The notes below the pieces were generated by a model. The model made no database searches, had not been told where the DNA came from, and was given only the letters and a program-made list of their open reading frames with translations. The position numbers and the translations under genes were made by a program. From Halomarina litorea (GTDB taxonomy: Archaea; Halobacteriota; Halobacteria; Halobacteriales; Haloarculaceae), in contig NZ_CP100448.1 in assembly GCF_024227715.1 (NCBI RefSeq), positions 2,253,655-2,317,654 of the forward strand: 64,000 nt of DNA, in the 5' to 3' direction. How positions within the stretch are numbered: position 1 is the first letter of the stretch; every line of letters starts with the position of its first letter. This document shows, piece after piece, positions 1-7,828 of this stretch.

Positions 1-284
1 CGCGAGTCAGGTATGGCGTGCGGCGTGAGGTCCCGGCGACACCGCCGAAGTCGTCCTACGACCCTCTCTTCGATCGGGCGGAGATAAGTGTCCGGTAACC
101 GACTTGTGTGTGGGTTACGGGAGGGAATCGGGCTACCGACCGGTTACCCGATTCCGGCGGGTCGACCGTCGGCGCACTCGGCTGGCGCGTTGGATTGGCG
201 TTCTCGGTCACCGCGTCGGTCGACGGGGCAGCGCGGTTAGTCGAGGCGGTCGGTCGGCGCGGTCGGCGCGGTCAACCGGAGGGG

Positions 285-1379
285 TCAGTCGGCGGACTCC
301 GGGACCTCGTGGTCGTTCAGTTCCGCGGTGGGAAGGAGCGTCCGCTCGAAGTCGAAGTCGTCGAGGTCGCGGCCGGCGGCGACGCGGCGCGGCCAGTCGG
401 GGTTGGCGAGCGCCCCCGTACCGAGGGTGACGAGGTCCGCCCCGCTCTCGACGGCGCTCCGGGCGCGGTCGGGGTCTTCCAGCCCCCCATTGGCGACGAC
501 CGGTGCGTCGTGTCGGGCGGCCAGTTTCGCGAGCGTCGGGCCGCCCTCGACGGCTGGGGCCGTGACGTCCTCCTCGGTGACGTGGAGGTAGTCCGCGCCC
601 GCCTCGACCAGCGTCTCGAAGACGACGGCGGCCTCCTCCTCGCCGCCCCAGGCGTGTTCGGGGTCGTTGACCTTCGTCTGGGAGAGGCGGATGCCGACGA
701 CGAAGTCCTCGGGCGTGGCGTCCTGGACGGCGGCGACGACCTCCGCGGGGAACCGCACGCGGTTCTCGACGCTCCCACCGTATTCGTCGTCCCGCCGGTT
801 CGTGTAGTCCGTGATGAACGAATCGAGGAGGTAGCCGTTCGCGCCGTGGACCTCGACGCCGTCGAACCCGGCCTCGACGGCGTTCTCGGCGGCCGCGACG
901 AACGACTCGCGGACCGCCTCGATACCCTCCGTCGAGAGCGCCGTCGGCGTCGCGAACTCGCCGCTGCCGCCGTACAGTTCGAGCTGTTCGCCCTTCGGCT
1001 CGACGGCGGAGGGGCCGACCGTCTCGTCGGTGTAGCGGTTGCCCTGTACGAGCGGGCCGGCGTGCATCAACTGGGCGAAGATGGGTGCCCCGACGTCGTG
1101 GACCCGTTCGGTGACGTCCCGCCACGCGGTGACCTGCTCGTCCGTGGCGAGTCCCGGCTGGTTGTCGTACCCCTGGCTGTGCGCCTCGTCGGTGTGGACG
1201 CCCTCGGTGAGGAGAAACGAGAAGCCACCCTCGGCGAACTTGGTGTAGTACCGGGCCATCTCCTCGGTCGCGCGGCCGTCGTCGGTCGCGCTCGTCCGGG
1301 TCATCGGCGCGAGACCGACGCGGTTGGCGAGCGTGTGACCGTCCAGCGTGACCTCGTCGAACAGCGTGTCCTCTGACAT
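285..1379 (-). CDS. Old Yellow Enzyme family NADH:flavin oxidoreductase
   Basis: A 364-residue TIM-barrel flavoprotein of the Old Yellow Enzyme family, expected to use FMN and NAD(P)H to reduce activated C=C bonds; the substrate cannot be told. The family signature HGANGYLLDSF is at residues 178-188, followed by the YGGSVENR motif at 200-207, and FAQLMHAG at 101-108 fits the strand before it. The length is usual for the short, single-domain form without an Fe-S extension. The ORF is open 36 codons further upstream, but the MSEDTLFDEV start gives the normal N-terminus. It stands alone between the window edge and the orc1/cdc6 gene, transcribed in the same direction. Confidence 0.88.
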   Translation of the reverse strand: MSEDTLFDEVTLDGHTLANRVGLAPMTRTSATDDGRATEEMARYYTKFAEGGFSFLLTEGVHTDEAHSQGYDNQPGLATDEQVTAWRDVTERVHDVGAPIFAQLMHAGPLVQGNRYTDETVGPSAVEPKGEQLELYGGSGEFATPTALSTEGIEAVRESFVAAAENAVEAGFDGVEVHGANGYLLDSFITDYTNRRDDEYGGSVENRVRFPAEVVAAVQDATPEDFVVGIRLSQTKVNDPEHAWGGEEEAAVVFETLVEAGADYLHVTEEDVTAPAVEGGPTLAKLAARHDAPVVANGGLEDPDRARSAVESGADLVTLGTGALANPDWPRRVAAGRDLDDFDFERTLLPTAELNDHEVPESAD

Positions 1380-1524
1380 CGGTGTCGGTCCTTGGAGAGG
1401 GAGACGGAAGAGCCAAAACCGTCCGTGTGATGGCCGCGCAATCCCTCCGAACGACCGTGTTCGATGTCGAGTGCGAACAGTCTTCACGGTGAGGCGCCTT
1501 CACGACCCCGCGAGCGGCGTCGGT

Positions 1525-1588
1525 GTGACGGGTGGGACGAGTGACGGGTGGGACGAGTGACGGATGGGACGGGTGACGGACGGGATGG
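1525..1588. repeat. 16-bp tandem repeat, four units
   Basis: Four adjacent 16-base units of the form GTGACGGGTGGGACGA. The first two are identical and units 3 and 4 have a few substitutions. The block is non-coding and precedes the origin-box-like repeat by about 100 bases. Confidence 0.8.
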
Positions 1589-1688
1589 AGTGACGGCTGG
1601 AATCCGGGAGGTGGGGATAGAATAGCGGTGCGGATAGGAAGGTTGAAATCGGAGGGTCGCTAGTGTGAAATGGACACTGTTCGCCGAT

Positions 1689-1711
1689 ACCACCCCTCTT
1701 GTCCGAATAAT
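1689..1711 (+). repeat. Origin-recognition-box-like repeat, copy C
   Basis: The segment ACCACCCCTCTTGTCCGAAT and its next three bases match copy A upstream of the orc1/cdc6 gene with three mismatches in 23 and lie in the same orientation. The complementary strand shows the run of G (GAGGGGTGG) typical of archaeal origin boxes. Its place just beyond the orc1/cdc6 stop codon means boxes lie on both sides of the gene. Confidence 0.55.
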
Positions 1712-1745
1712 CCGATATTTCTCTGCTATTAGGGTGCAGATAGTT

Positions 1746-2975
1746 CTATATCTTCCCTCTTTTCTCCGCCATCTGTCTAATCTCGTTGGCGATTTCCCAC
1801 ATCGACTCGTCCAGTTCCCCGAGGACGGTGATGGTCGCGTCGAGGTCGGTGTTCAGTTCCGCGGTGTAGTACGTCCCGCCCTGGATGCCGCCGGTCTGCG
1901 TGGTGAGCGTGATCTGACTGTGTAAGTCGAGTTCCTGCAGGTGGTCGCGCATCCGCCGCTGGACGAGCGGTTCTGACCCGACGCTCTCGGCGATGTCGCG
2001 GTAGACGGGGTAGACCTCGCCGGTCCGGGCCGGCGTCTCGTCTCGCACCTCGAGGAGGGTGACGGCCGTCAGCACGTACTTGTTCTGCGGCGTCAGGCCA
2101 CGGATACCCTCCATCACGTGGTTGCGCTTGAGCACCTCGTGGGCCGTCTCGACGTGCGTCGTCGTGACGCTGTCCGCGCCGTCGGTCTGGGCCATCTTGC
2201 TCGCCTTGTACAGGTGGTTGATGGCCTGTCGCGCGGACCCCTCGTCCTTGGCGGCGTAGGCGGCACAGAGTTCGATGACCCCGGGCGCGAGAACGTCGTC
2301 GGCGAGGGCGATGTCGGCCCGGCGGCGGAGGATGTCCTGGAGCTGGGCGGAGTCGTAGGAGGGGAAGTCGATGACGTAGTCGTAGAGGGTGTCCTTGACC
2401 TTCGGCGAGAGGTTGTCCCGGAAGGAGAAGTCGTTGGAGATGCCGATGAACGACACCTTCGCCTCCTCCAGTTTCCCGTTGGAGTGTGCGCGGGGAATCT
2501 GGTAGAGGATCTGGTCGTCGTCGCCGATGGCGTCGATCTCGTCGAAGACGAGGACGATGGTTCCTCCGATCTCCTCTAGTCTAGAGAATAGTCTAGAGTA
2601 GAGGATGTCGGGGGCGTGGCCGTTCGGTCGCTCCGTGACATCGTCGGTGAGTTCGACGAGCAACTGGCCCGTCAACTGGTAGGAGGAACTCAACTCGTTG
2701 CACGAGACGTAGACGGGCGTCAACTCCTCGTCCCGGTCCTCGTCGAAGAACGACCCGAGGTCGTTGAGGGCGTACCGGGTCGCCGCCGTCTTCCCCTGTC
2801 CCGCCTTCCCGTAGAGGAACATGTTGTCCGGGGTGTACCCCCTCGTCGCGGGCGAGAGCGCCTCGTACATCTGCTTGAGTTCCTCCTCCCGTTCGGGGAG
2901 GTCAGCCGGCACCCAGTCCTCCCCGAGTACCTTGTCGTTCTCGATAATGTCCGTCTGCGTTCGGAAAGAGGGCAT
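1746..2975 (-). CDS. Orc1/Cdc6 family replication initiator
   Basis: An AAA+ origin-recognition ATPase of 409 residues, the usual size for archaeal Orc1/Cdc6. Walker A GKAGQGKT is at residues 56-63 and Walker B VLVFDEIDA at 141-149, followed by sensor regions and a C-terminal winged-helix domain (about 300-400) that binds origin DNA. The ORF could start eight codons earlier, but MPSFRTQTDI lies about 26 bases downstream of a TATA box (2999-3004), as expected for a leaderless haloarchaeal transcript. The upstream gap carries inverted origin-box-like repeats, so this protein probably acts at an origin located here. A second, broken orc1/cdc6 gene lies near 35 kb. Confidence 0.95.
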   Translation of the reverse strand: MPSFRTQTDIIENDKVLGEDWVPADLPEREEELKQMYEALSPATRGYTPDNMFLYGKAGQGKTAATRYALNDLGSFFDEDRDEELTPVYVSCNELSSSYQLTGQLLVELTDDVTERPNGHAPDILYSRLFSRLEEIGGTIVLVFDEIDAIGDDDQILYQIPRAHSNGKLEEAKVSFIGISNDFSFRDNLSPKVKDTLYDYVIDFPSYDSAQLQDILRRRADIALADDVLAPGVIELCAAYAAKDEGSARQAINHLYKASKMAQTDGADSVTTTHVETAHEVLKRNHVMEGIRGLTPQNKYVLTAVTLLEVRDETPARTGEVYPVYRDIAESVGSEPLVQRRMRDHLQELDLHSQITLTTQTGGIQGGTYYTAELNTDLDATITVLGELDESMWEIANEIRQMAEKRGKI

Positions 2976-2997
2976 ACCCGGACGATGGGGACCTCGC

Positions 2998-3005
2998 ACA
3001 TATAC
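2998..3005 (-). promoter_or_regulatory. TATA box of orc1/cdc6
   Basis: On the minus strand the sequence reads GGGTATATGT. Its centre is about 26 bases before the ATG at 2975, the spacing of archaeal leaderless promoters, and it decides the start codon in favour of the internal methionine. Confidence 0.6.
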
Positions 3006-3055
3006 CCGACGTCTTCAACGTCTCGAACGTCCTCATCGGGGTCGTGAGGCGGGAG

Positions 3056-3081
3056 GGACCCACCCCTCGTGTCCGCATAAT
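3056..3081 (+). repeat. Origin-recognition-box-like inverted repeat, copy A
   Basis: The sequence runs from GGACCCACCCCTCGTG to CCGCATAAT. Its reverse complement is identical over 23 bases to copy B at 3180-3202 and continues with the same TCC a few bases later. The G-rich core GAGGGGTGGG on the complementary strand resembles the conserved part of haloarchaeal origin boxes. Confidence 0.65.
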
Positions 3082-3179
3082 CGGTTCGCGCCAGTCTAGT
3101 GGGAACTTTACCGGCAAATATTTCCCACACATCGCGGGATTCGGAACCCGGCAGCGCGAACCCCACCCCCTCGACGAGA

Positions 3180-3209
3180 ATTATGCGGACACGAGGGGTG
3201 GGTGGGTCC
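3180..3209 (-). repeat. Origin-recognition-box-like inverted repeat, copy B
   Basis: Reads ATTATGCGGACACGAGGGG then TGGGTGGGTCC on the plus strand. The first 23 bases are the exact reverse complement of copy A, followed by a four-base duplication (TGGG). Together with A it forms a convergent pair 98 bases apart. Confidence 0.65.
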
Positions 3210-3432
3210 GCACGCACGCGCGGCCCACGCCGTCGAACACCTCCATCGACGAACATGTTATGTCGAACGTCCACTCCCCGCCCGCATGCACCCGACCCAC
3301 CCGTTTCTCTTTCCGTCGCCGGGGACGGTGGCCGGCGTCGTCGCACTCCTCGCCCTCAGCCTCGCGGGACTACCATTCGGTGGCGCTTGCTCCTCGCTTT
3401 GCTCACGGTTCACTCCGTTCACCGTTCGCATC

Positions 3433-3453
3433 CGTGGTCGCTCCGCGACCACG
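3433..3453. other. Perfect 9-bp hairpin
   Basis: CGTGGTCGC, loop TCC, GCGACCACG. It lies in a gene-free segment next to tRNA-Val and has no T-run, so it is not a clear terminator. Similar GC hairpins recur in other intergenic gaps here. Confidence 0.5.
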
Positions 3454-3482
3454 CGTCGCTCGTCGCGTTGCGCCACCAGAAG

Positions 3483-3557
3483 TGGGTTGGGGCAGATTTG
3501 AACTGCCGACTTCCTCCGTGTGAAGGAGGTATCATAACCGGACTAGATCACCAACCC
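3483..3557 (-). tRNA. tRNA-Val (CAC)
   Basis: The minus strand folds as a cloverleaf. Acceptor GGGTTGG (5') pairs with CCAACCC (3'), followed by discriminator A. The anticodon stem CCTCC/GGAGG encloses loop TTCACAC, giving anticodon CAC, and the T arm is GGCAG-TTCAAAT-CTGCC. No intron is seen. CCA is not encoded. It sits between the candidate origin and a small conserved gene. Confidence 0.93.
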
Positions 3558-3595
3558 GCAGTTCGAACGAGCGGGCGATTCCACTTAACGGTTCC

Positions 3596-3859
3596 CTATT
3601 TCGCCGCACGGCGCGGGCGATACTCGCCCAACCGGCCCCTGGCGACACCGATTGCCTCGCGCGCCTCACCCTCGGCCCGCCCCTGTATCTCCTTCAGGTC
3701 CGACCGAAACTGGTCGACGCGAGAGGGTTCGGGGTCCTCGCCGCCGACCATCCCCTGCACGCGGCGCTGGATGGGGTCGAGTTCCTCGCGCACGCCCTTC
3801 CGGACGGTCGAACCGGCGCGTCGGAGGTAGTACTGAGCGTCTTCGAAGTGCTTGTTCAT
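3596..3859 (-). CDS. Small conserved haloarchaeal protein (DUF7553-like)
   Basis: An 87-residue charged, helical protein starting MNKHFEDAQYYLRRAG. The N-terminal part resembles a small haloarchaeal family I recall as DUF7553, which has no known function. The middle is rich in E, R and Q, with no cysteines, signal peptide or membrane segment. The start at the third ATG-proximal codon is preferred because a TTATCT box lies about 27 bases upstream; three further codons are open before it. It is separated from tRNA-Val by 38 bases and reads in the same direction. Confidence 0.7.
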   Translation of the reverse strand: MNKHFEDAQYYLRRAGSTVRKGVREELDPIQRRVQGMVGGEDPEPSRVDQFRSDLKEIQGRAEGEAREAIGVARGRLGEYRPRRAAK

Positions 3860-4013
3860 GGCACACATACTCCACTCTGAGATAAGAACACAGCGAAAAG
3901 AAAACCTATAAATACCACTTATCGACGATGGGCCCCTCCTTTCGGAGCGAACCAGACAGAGAGTTCACAGGTTCCGGGACTGAGAGGGAGCCTTCACCGT
4001 GTTTCGACGGCCA

Positions 4014-4967
4014 TCAGCCGTCCGTCGCATGGTAGTCGACGACGATAACGGCGCTCACCAGCACCCAGTCCTTCACCAGGTAAGCACCCTCGAACGAGAG
4101 TCCCACCGGAAACGCCTGAAACACGACGGCGGGGAGTGCGACGATGGGAAGCAGCGAAAGGAAGAGGTAGACGACGACGAGATAGGCAGCGATGTGGGTT
4201 GTCCGATCTGTGACGAGGTAGAGGCCAATCGCCAGTTCGAGCGCCCCGATCAGCGGTTCGAGGAGACCTGGGGAGACGAACACCGCGACGGCTGCGGCCA
4301 TCCAGTCGCCCGGTTCGGCCCGGCCGAGTATCGTCAGTAGCCCCGACCAGAGGAACACCAGCACTAGGCCGGTACGCAGGAGCGGCAGACTTGACCGCTG
4401 AATAGTGGCGAGTGCGGCCCTCCAACGCTCGATCGCCCGACCCGACCACGAGGCGGTCGAGATCCCACTGACGTCCCTGGCCCGCCAGTCGCTGTCGCCG
4501 TAGGAACTGGCCACGACAAGCCCCGCCGTCAGCAACACGAAGTTCTTCACGATGTACAATCCGGGGGTCGTCGGAACGAATAGAGAGGACTGAAACGTTA
4601 TCTCCGGCACTACGAAAAGGGGGACGAAGGTCGCGGCCATCTGTACCATCATGCAGGCGACAGCAGGCTTCACCGTCCGGTAGTGGAGTAAGCCGAGGCC
4701 GACGATCGCCTCCCACCAGCCGAGAGCCGACATGAAGACGGGAAATGAGATCAGAGCCCGCAGTATCGGTGTCGCCTCGAGTGTCTCACTGACCAGCATC
4801 GTGGCCGGAGTCACCCCCAGCGGCTTGATGATGCCGAACCAGAAGAAAACGACTGCGAGCGAGTACCGCAGTGCACCGGTGGCATAGTACTCCTCGAGGG
4901 AGCCGAGTCGCCTGTCGATAGTAGTGGCGGCTCCTCTGAGCCGCTCGATGGGTTGTAGGTGTGCCAC
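4014..4967 (-). CDS. Two-repeat DUF417/DoxX-like integral membrane protein
   Basis: A multi-spanning membrane protein with about eight hydrophobic segments in two similar halves. Each half begins with a pattern like LRYSLAVVFFWFGIIKPLG (first half) and RTGLVLVFLWSGLLTILG (second half) and later contains GLYIVKNFVLL / GAYLVKDWVLV. This fits a duplication of the YkgB/RclC-type (DUF417) or DoxX-like four-helix unit. The family is linked to redox stress in bacteria, but a function here is not shown. The frame is open to 5150, but the upstream part crosses an AT-rich, non-coding-looking stretch. I chose the GTG at 4967 (GTG GCA CAC), about 50 bases after a TATAAAATTATAT box; the start is uncertain. 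Confidence 0.7.
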   Translation of the reverse strand: MAHLQPIERLRGAATTIDRRLGSLEEYYATGALRYSLAVVFFWFGIIKPLGVTPATMLVSETLEATPILRALISFPVFMSALGWWEAIVGLGLLHYRTVKPAVACMMVQMAATFVPLFVVPEITFQSSLFVPTTPGLYIVKNFVLLTAGLVVASSYGDSDWRARDVSGISTASWSGRAIERWRAALATIQRSSLPLLRTGLVLVFLWSGLLTILGRAEPGDWMAAAVAVFVSPGLLEPLIGALELAIGLYLVTDRTTHIAAYLVVVYLFLSLLPIVALPAVVFQAFPVGLSFEGAYLVKDWVLVSAVIVVDYHATDG

Positions 4968-5323
4968 GTTCGTCGAGATGCCTCGGTCGAGGATGCTCTT
5001 GAACCGCGGATATAATTTTATATTCTGGCCGGTGACTGTCCAAAGAATGAAAATAAATACACAAATATCCGGAGATAATCCTGTATTTCGTACGATTCTA
5101 CAGTGGTGTAAGTTCGCCCACCGGTACGTATTCGGCAGCGGTGATGTCACCGGCGTGGAGACGTGGTGCCACCCTACGAGGACTCCGCACGGACGACGGT
5201 GACGTGTCCGGGTGTGCCACTACCCGCTGGCCGACTACTCCCGCCTCTCGGTCGCCGCTGGTGCGGTCTGTCTGGACGCGGAAGCGGATCCGTTCGGGGG
5301 CCCCATCACGACGACTCGCGGCC
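4968..5323. other. Intergenic region with AT-rich promoter zone
   Basis: No gene is supported. The left part (about 5005-5100) is clearly AT-rich with TATA-like stretches and probably holds the promoter of the DUF417-like gene. The rest is GC-rich with no recognisable element. Confidence 0.5.
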
Positions 5324-6193
5324 TCAGCTCTCGTCGTCGGGGCAGTCCGTGTCGGCGAACTGCGCGAGGTACACCGCTTCGATTTCCCCTTTCGTCCGCT
5401 CGCTCAGCGCCTCGAAGTCCCGATTGTAGCGCTCTTGGGCGAGTTCGTCGAGGGTCTGGACGCTTTCGGCTGTGACCCCGTCTGAGAACGGCTGACGGTC
5501 GTAGATGTCCTCGACCTCTCTGGTCGTCTCCTCACTCAATTCGTCGAAGTCGCGGTCATACTTCGCCCGTGCGATGATGTCCCGAGTCACCAACGAGAGG
5601 TCGAACGCGCCGAGGTTCTCTGTGAGGGGGACGACCGCCGCAATGTCGGTCGTTCGGTTCAGCGGCGGGGCGAAGTCGGTGTCGCCGAAGCCGTATGCCT
5701 TGTCCGGGTCCTCTACCGAGTAGAAGTCCCACTCTTCGTTTCCGTTGACGTCTTCGTGGGGAAGCGCGACGAGGACGGTCGCCTCTTGGAGTCGCGACTG
5801 AGTTCCGTCGACGGCTGGAAGCAACTCGTCGACGAATAGCGGAACTTCGACGTTGTGGTACGTCCCCGGTTCGAAGAACGCCGAGTAGCCGATGATGTTC
5901 GTCGGTGGCTCGACCGGTCCCCCGTTGTCGCCGATGAACTCCGCCCCGAGATGGATGGAGACGAACCCCGGTGTCGTGAACCGTACCTTCTCGACGATCA
6001 CGTACGACCCGTCCGTGACCTGATTGCCAAACCGGACAAACGCCTCCCCGTTTTCGTCGCTTTCGTTGTCGACCCCGTCGGTCTCTCCACTAACCGTCGC
6101 ACTCGTGAGCCCCGCTCCCGCCAGCATCGTGCCCGCACCGCCGATAGCCTTCAGAACTGTTCGTCTGCCCGAGTGATTGGTGTGTTCGCTCAT
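5324..6193 (-). CDS. TAT-exported protein with DUF7282-like domain
   Basis: A 289-residue protein starting MSEHTNHSGRRTVLKAIGGAG. It has an RRTVLK twin-arginine motif and an alanine-rich segment, so it is exported folded. Residues about 50-200 (from VRFGNQVTDGSYVIVEKV to TTDIAAVVPL) form a beta-rich domain like the haloarchaeal DUF7282 domain, which is found in surface proteins. The C-terminal 80 residues are helical, with two similar segments, ARAKYDRDFDELSEETTREV and AQERYNRDFEALSERTKGEI, an internal duplication. No catalytic motif is visible, so a role at the cell surface is only inferred from export. Confidence 0.72.
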   Translation of the reverse strand: MSEHTNHSGRRTVLKAIGGAGTMLAGAGLTSATVSGETDGVDNESDENGEAFVRFGNQVTDGSYVIVEKVRFTTPGFVSIHLGAEFIGDNGGPVEPPTNIIGYSAFFEPGTYHNVEVPLFVDELLPAVDGTQSRLQEATVLVALPHEDVNGNEEWDFYSVEDPDKAYGFGDTDFAPPLNRTTDIAAVVPLTENLGAFDLSLVTRDIIARAKYDRDFDELSEETTREVEDIYDRQPFSDGVTAESVQTLDELAQERYNRDFEALSERTKGEIEAVYLAQFADTDCPDDES

Positions 6194-6533
6194 GGTTGTT
6201 GAGTCGCTCGCCCGTGTCCACAGTGGTGAACCGTGGCGAGCGGCGAGCCACCTCGGAAGAACGACGCCGTCAGTATCGCCGAGTCCGAAGTGAATCCGTC
6301 GACTCCACCCCCGCCGCGAGCGACACCTCGCCTCCGAATGGCCCGGGGAAGAAATGCTATTGTCAGATGATAAAGGTTTGCTAGCCGTACTAGCGTACTG
6401 GGTGTTTTTCGGTGAACAAATCGACGCACAGAGGTGTTCGCTCCGTCGCCACTGACTCGCCGTTCGGTCGATCCGGCCGGAGTCCATCGACGGCGGAGTG
6501 GTCGATAGGGGCTGACCGTACCGCCTTCCAGCG
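6194..6533. other. Intergenic region
   Basis: No gene is seen between the TAT-exported protein and the cobalamin adenosyltransferase. A moderately AT-rich patch (about 6355-6420) could hold a promoter for the minus-strand exported protein with a long leader. Confidence 0.4.
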
Positions 6534-7067
6534 TCAGTAGGTGGGCGACTCCTCCGGGACGCCGTCGCGCTGGTTGACCACGCGCGCGAAGACGAACAGC
6601 GCGTCCGAGAGGCGGTTCAGGTAGGCGATGGCGTGCTCGTTGACGGGCTCCTCGCGCGCGAGCGCGACGGCCCGACGCTCGGCGCGGCGGGCGACGGTCC
6701 GGGCGTGGTGGAGGTGCGCGCCCGCGGCGCTCCCGCTGGGGAGAATGAACGACTGGAGCGGTTCGAGTTCGTCGTCGAACCCGTCCATCCACGCCTCCAG
6801 TCGGTCGACCTCCTCCTCGTCGATGCGGGGGGCGTCGCTGTCGTCGTCCGGGTCCGCGAAGTCCGCCTGGATGATGTGGAGGTGGTTCTGGACCTCCCGG
6901 AGGTACTCGTCGACGTCGTCGTACCCCGAGGGGCGGACCATCCCGATGACTGAGTTGGCTTCGTCGACGGTACCGTACGCCTCGATGCGGGCGCTGCTCT
7001 TCGAGACGCGTTCCATGTTCCGGAGGTCCGTCTCGCCGGCGTCACCTCGACCCGTGTAGACCTTCAT
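6534..7067 (-). CDS. Cob(I)alamin adenosyltransferase, PduO type
   Basis: Transfers the adenosyl group of ATP to cob(I)alamin to make coenzyme B12. The 177-residue protein has the PduO-type N-terminus MKVYTGRGDAGET, the GTVDEANSVIG region near residue 33, and the C-terminal helix with YLNRLSDALFVFARVVNQ. The ORF begins three codons earlier, but a GTATAA box (7092-7097, minus strand) lies 27 bases before MKVYTG and supports a leaderless start there. It is divergent from the zinc-ribbon gene at 7145. Haloarchaea use B12 in ribonucleotide reductase and methylmalonyl-CoA mutase. Confidence 0.9.
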   Translation of the reverse strand: MKVYTGRGDAGETDLRNMERVSKSSARIEAYGTVDEANSVIGMVRPSGYDDVDEYLREVQNHLHIIQADFADPDDDSDAPRIDEEEVDRLEAWMDGFDDELEPLQSFILPSGSAAGAHLHHARTVARRAERRAVALAREEPVNEHAIAYLNRLSDALFVFARVVNQRDGVPEESPTY

Positions 7068-7091
7068 ACGCCCCATAGCCCCGCCAGCGAC

Positions 7092-7097
7092 TTATAC
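7092..7097 (-). promoter_or_regulatory. TATA box of cobalamin adenosyltransferase gene
   Basis: GTATAA on the minus strand, about 27 bases before the start codon at 7067. The same AT-rich patch lies about 50 bases before the divergent gene. Confidence 0.55.
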
Positions 7098-7144
7098 ATC
7101 GGCGGGTGGAAAGCGTGAAGTGCCGTCCGCGACCATCGGGTGAC

Positions 7145-7321
7145 ATGAGCCTCGAGACCCAACACTACTGCCCGAGTTGCGGCGAGGAGACCACGTTCTA
7201 CCGCACGGCCAGCACGGAACTCCACCTCGGCCTGAAGACCAAGTGGCGCTGTACCGAGTGCGACTACGGCTTCGTCCGCATCGGCGAGGACATCGAGAGC
7301 GACGCGGACGTCTCGGCCTGA
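7145..7321 (+). CDS. Small zinc-ribbon protein
   Basis: A 58-residue protein beginning MSLETQHYCPSCGEETTFYR. Two CxxC knuckles (CPSC at residues 9-12 and CTEC in the second half) form a single zinc ribbon around a short conserved linker, LHLGLKTKWR. Small haloarchaeal proteins of this pattern are widespread; I recall one as DUF7838, but the role is unknown. An upstream in-frame ATG at 7106 would add 13 unconserved-looking residues. Confidence 0.75.
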   Translation: MSLETQHYCPSCGEETTFYRTASTELHLGLKTKWRCTECDYGFVRIGEDIESDADVSA

Positions 7322-7344
7322 TTCTCCGCCGCGCCGACTCGTTC

Positions 7345-7620
7345 TCACCCCGACGTACTCCCCGAGTCGTCCTCTCGCTCGACGTACGTGACCAGTCCTT
7401 CGCCCACCGCCCGGACCAACATGAGGAACGACCCGACGACGAACGCCCACACGCCGAACGTCTGGAGTCGCCCCTCGAAGAGGAACAGGACGCTCCCCCC
7501 GAAGAACAGCAGGTTCCCGAGGAGTCCGAGGCTCAGGTGGACCCAGCGGTGTTCGTCGAGGTACGCACGTATCGCCTCACCGTCCAGCGACTGCCCGGAG
7601 TAGCTAGTCTGTGTCGCCAT
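7345..7620 (-). CDS. YrhK-like small membrane protein
   Basis: A 91-residue protein starting MATQTSYSGQSLDGEAIRAY. Two hydrophobic segments (WVHLSLGLLGNLLFFGGSVL and the FGVWAFVVGSFLMLVRAVG stretch) are separated by FLFEGRLQTF, matching the YrhK-like domain, a two-helix membrane module of unknown function. The reading frame is open another 63 codons upstream through non-coding-looking sequence; the internal ATG gives the usual N-terminus. It converges with the zinc-ribbon gene at 7321. Confidence 0.7.
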   Translation of the reverse strand: MATQTSYSGQSLDGEAIRAYLDEHRWVHLSLGLLGNLLFFGGSVLFLFEGRLQTFGVWAFVVGSFLMLVRAVGEGLVTYVEREDDSGSTSG

Positions 7621-7828
7621 CGTGGTCACCGAGCCGTCCACGGGGAACGTCGGTTGGGCTTGAACAGTCGTCCCGATTAAGTCCCTTCGCTGCGAGCGGG
7701 TCGTCTCCCGGCTCAACTTCCCGAACGGTGCCCATCGCACGCCGGAGAACCCTCTCGTCGCTCGCTCGGGTGGCGTACCCCCCCGGCACACCCGGACCGT
7801 ACACCGCATGCCACGATAGGAAATCGAC

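Larger units (their letters stand above)
1380..1745. other. Intergenic region between Old Yellow Enzyme and orc1/cdc6 genes
   Basis: No gene is supported in these 366 bases. They contain a 16-bp tandem repeat block (1525-1588) and, close to the orc1/cdc6 stop, one origin-box-like repeat at 1689-1711. The right end is AT-richer than the surroundings. Confidence 0.6.
2976..3482. other. Candidate replication origin region between orc1/cdc6 and tRNA-Val
   Basis: Two inverted origin-box-like repeats (3056-3081 and 3180-3209) face each other across about 100 bases. That spacer contains an AT-richer patch (about 3104-3123) itself framed by GTGGGA (3099-3104) and TCCCAC (3123-3128). This is the layout of archaeal origins: boxes around an unwinding region next to an orc gene. 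The right part holds a hairpin and a dubious short ORF but no convincing gene. Confidence 0.55.

Noticed and set aside
108-1376. Long plus-strand frame opposite the Old Yellow Enzyme gene
   Set aside because: It is the antisense frame of a clear gene; GC-rich third positions create such long open frames in haloarchaea. The sequence is R/V/D-rich with no domain.
3286-3501. A 71-codon plus-strand ORF with a hydrophobic N-terminus (MHPTHPFLFPSPGTVAGV)
   Set aside because: It runs into the tRNA-Val gene and its second half is low-complexity hairpin sequence; no ortholog-like feature was seen. It may be part of an old gene remnant.
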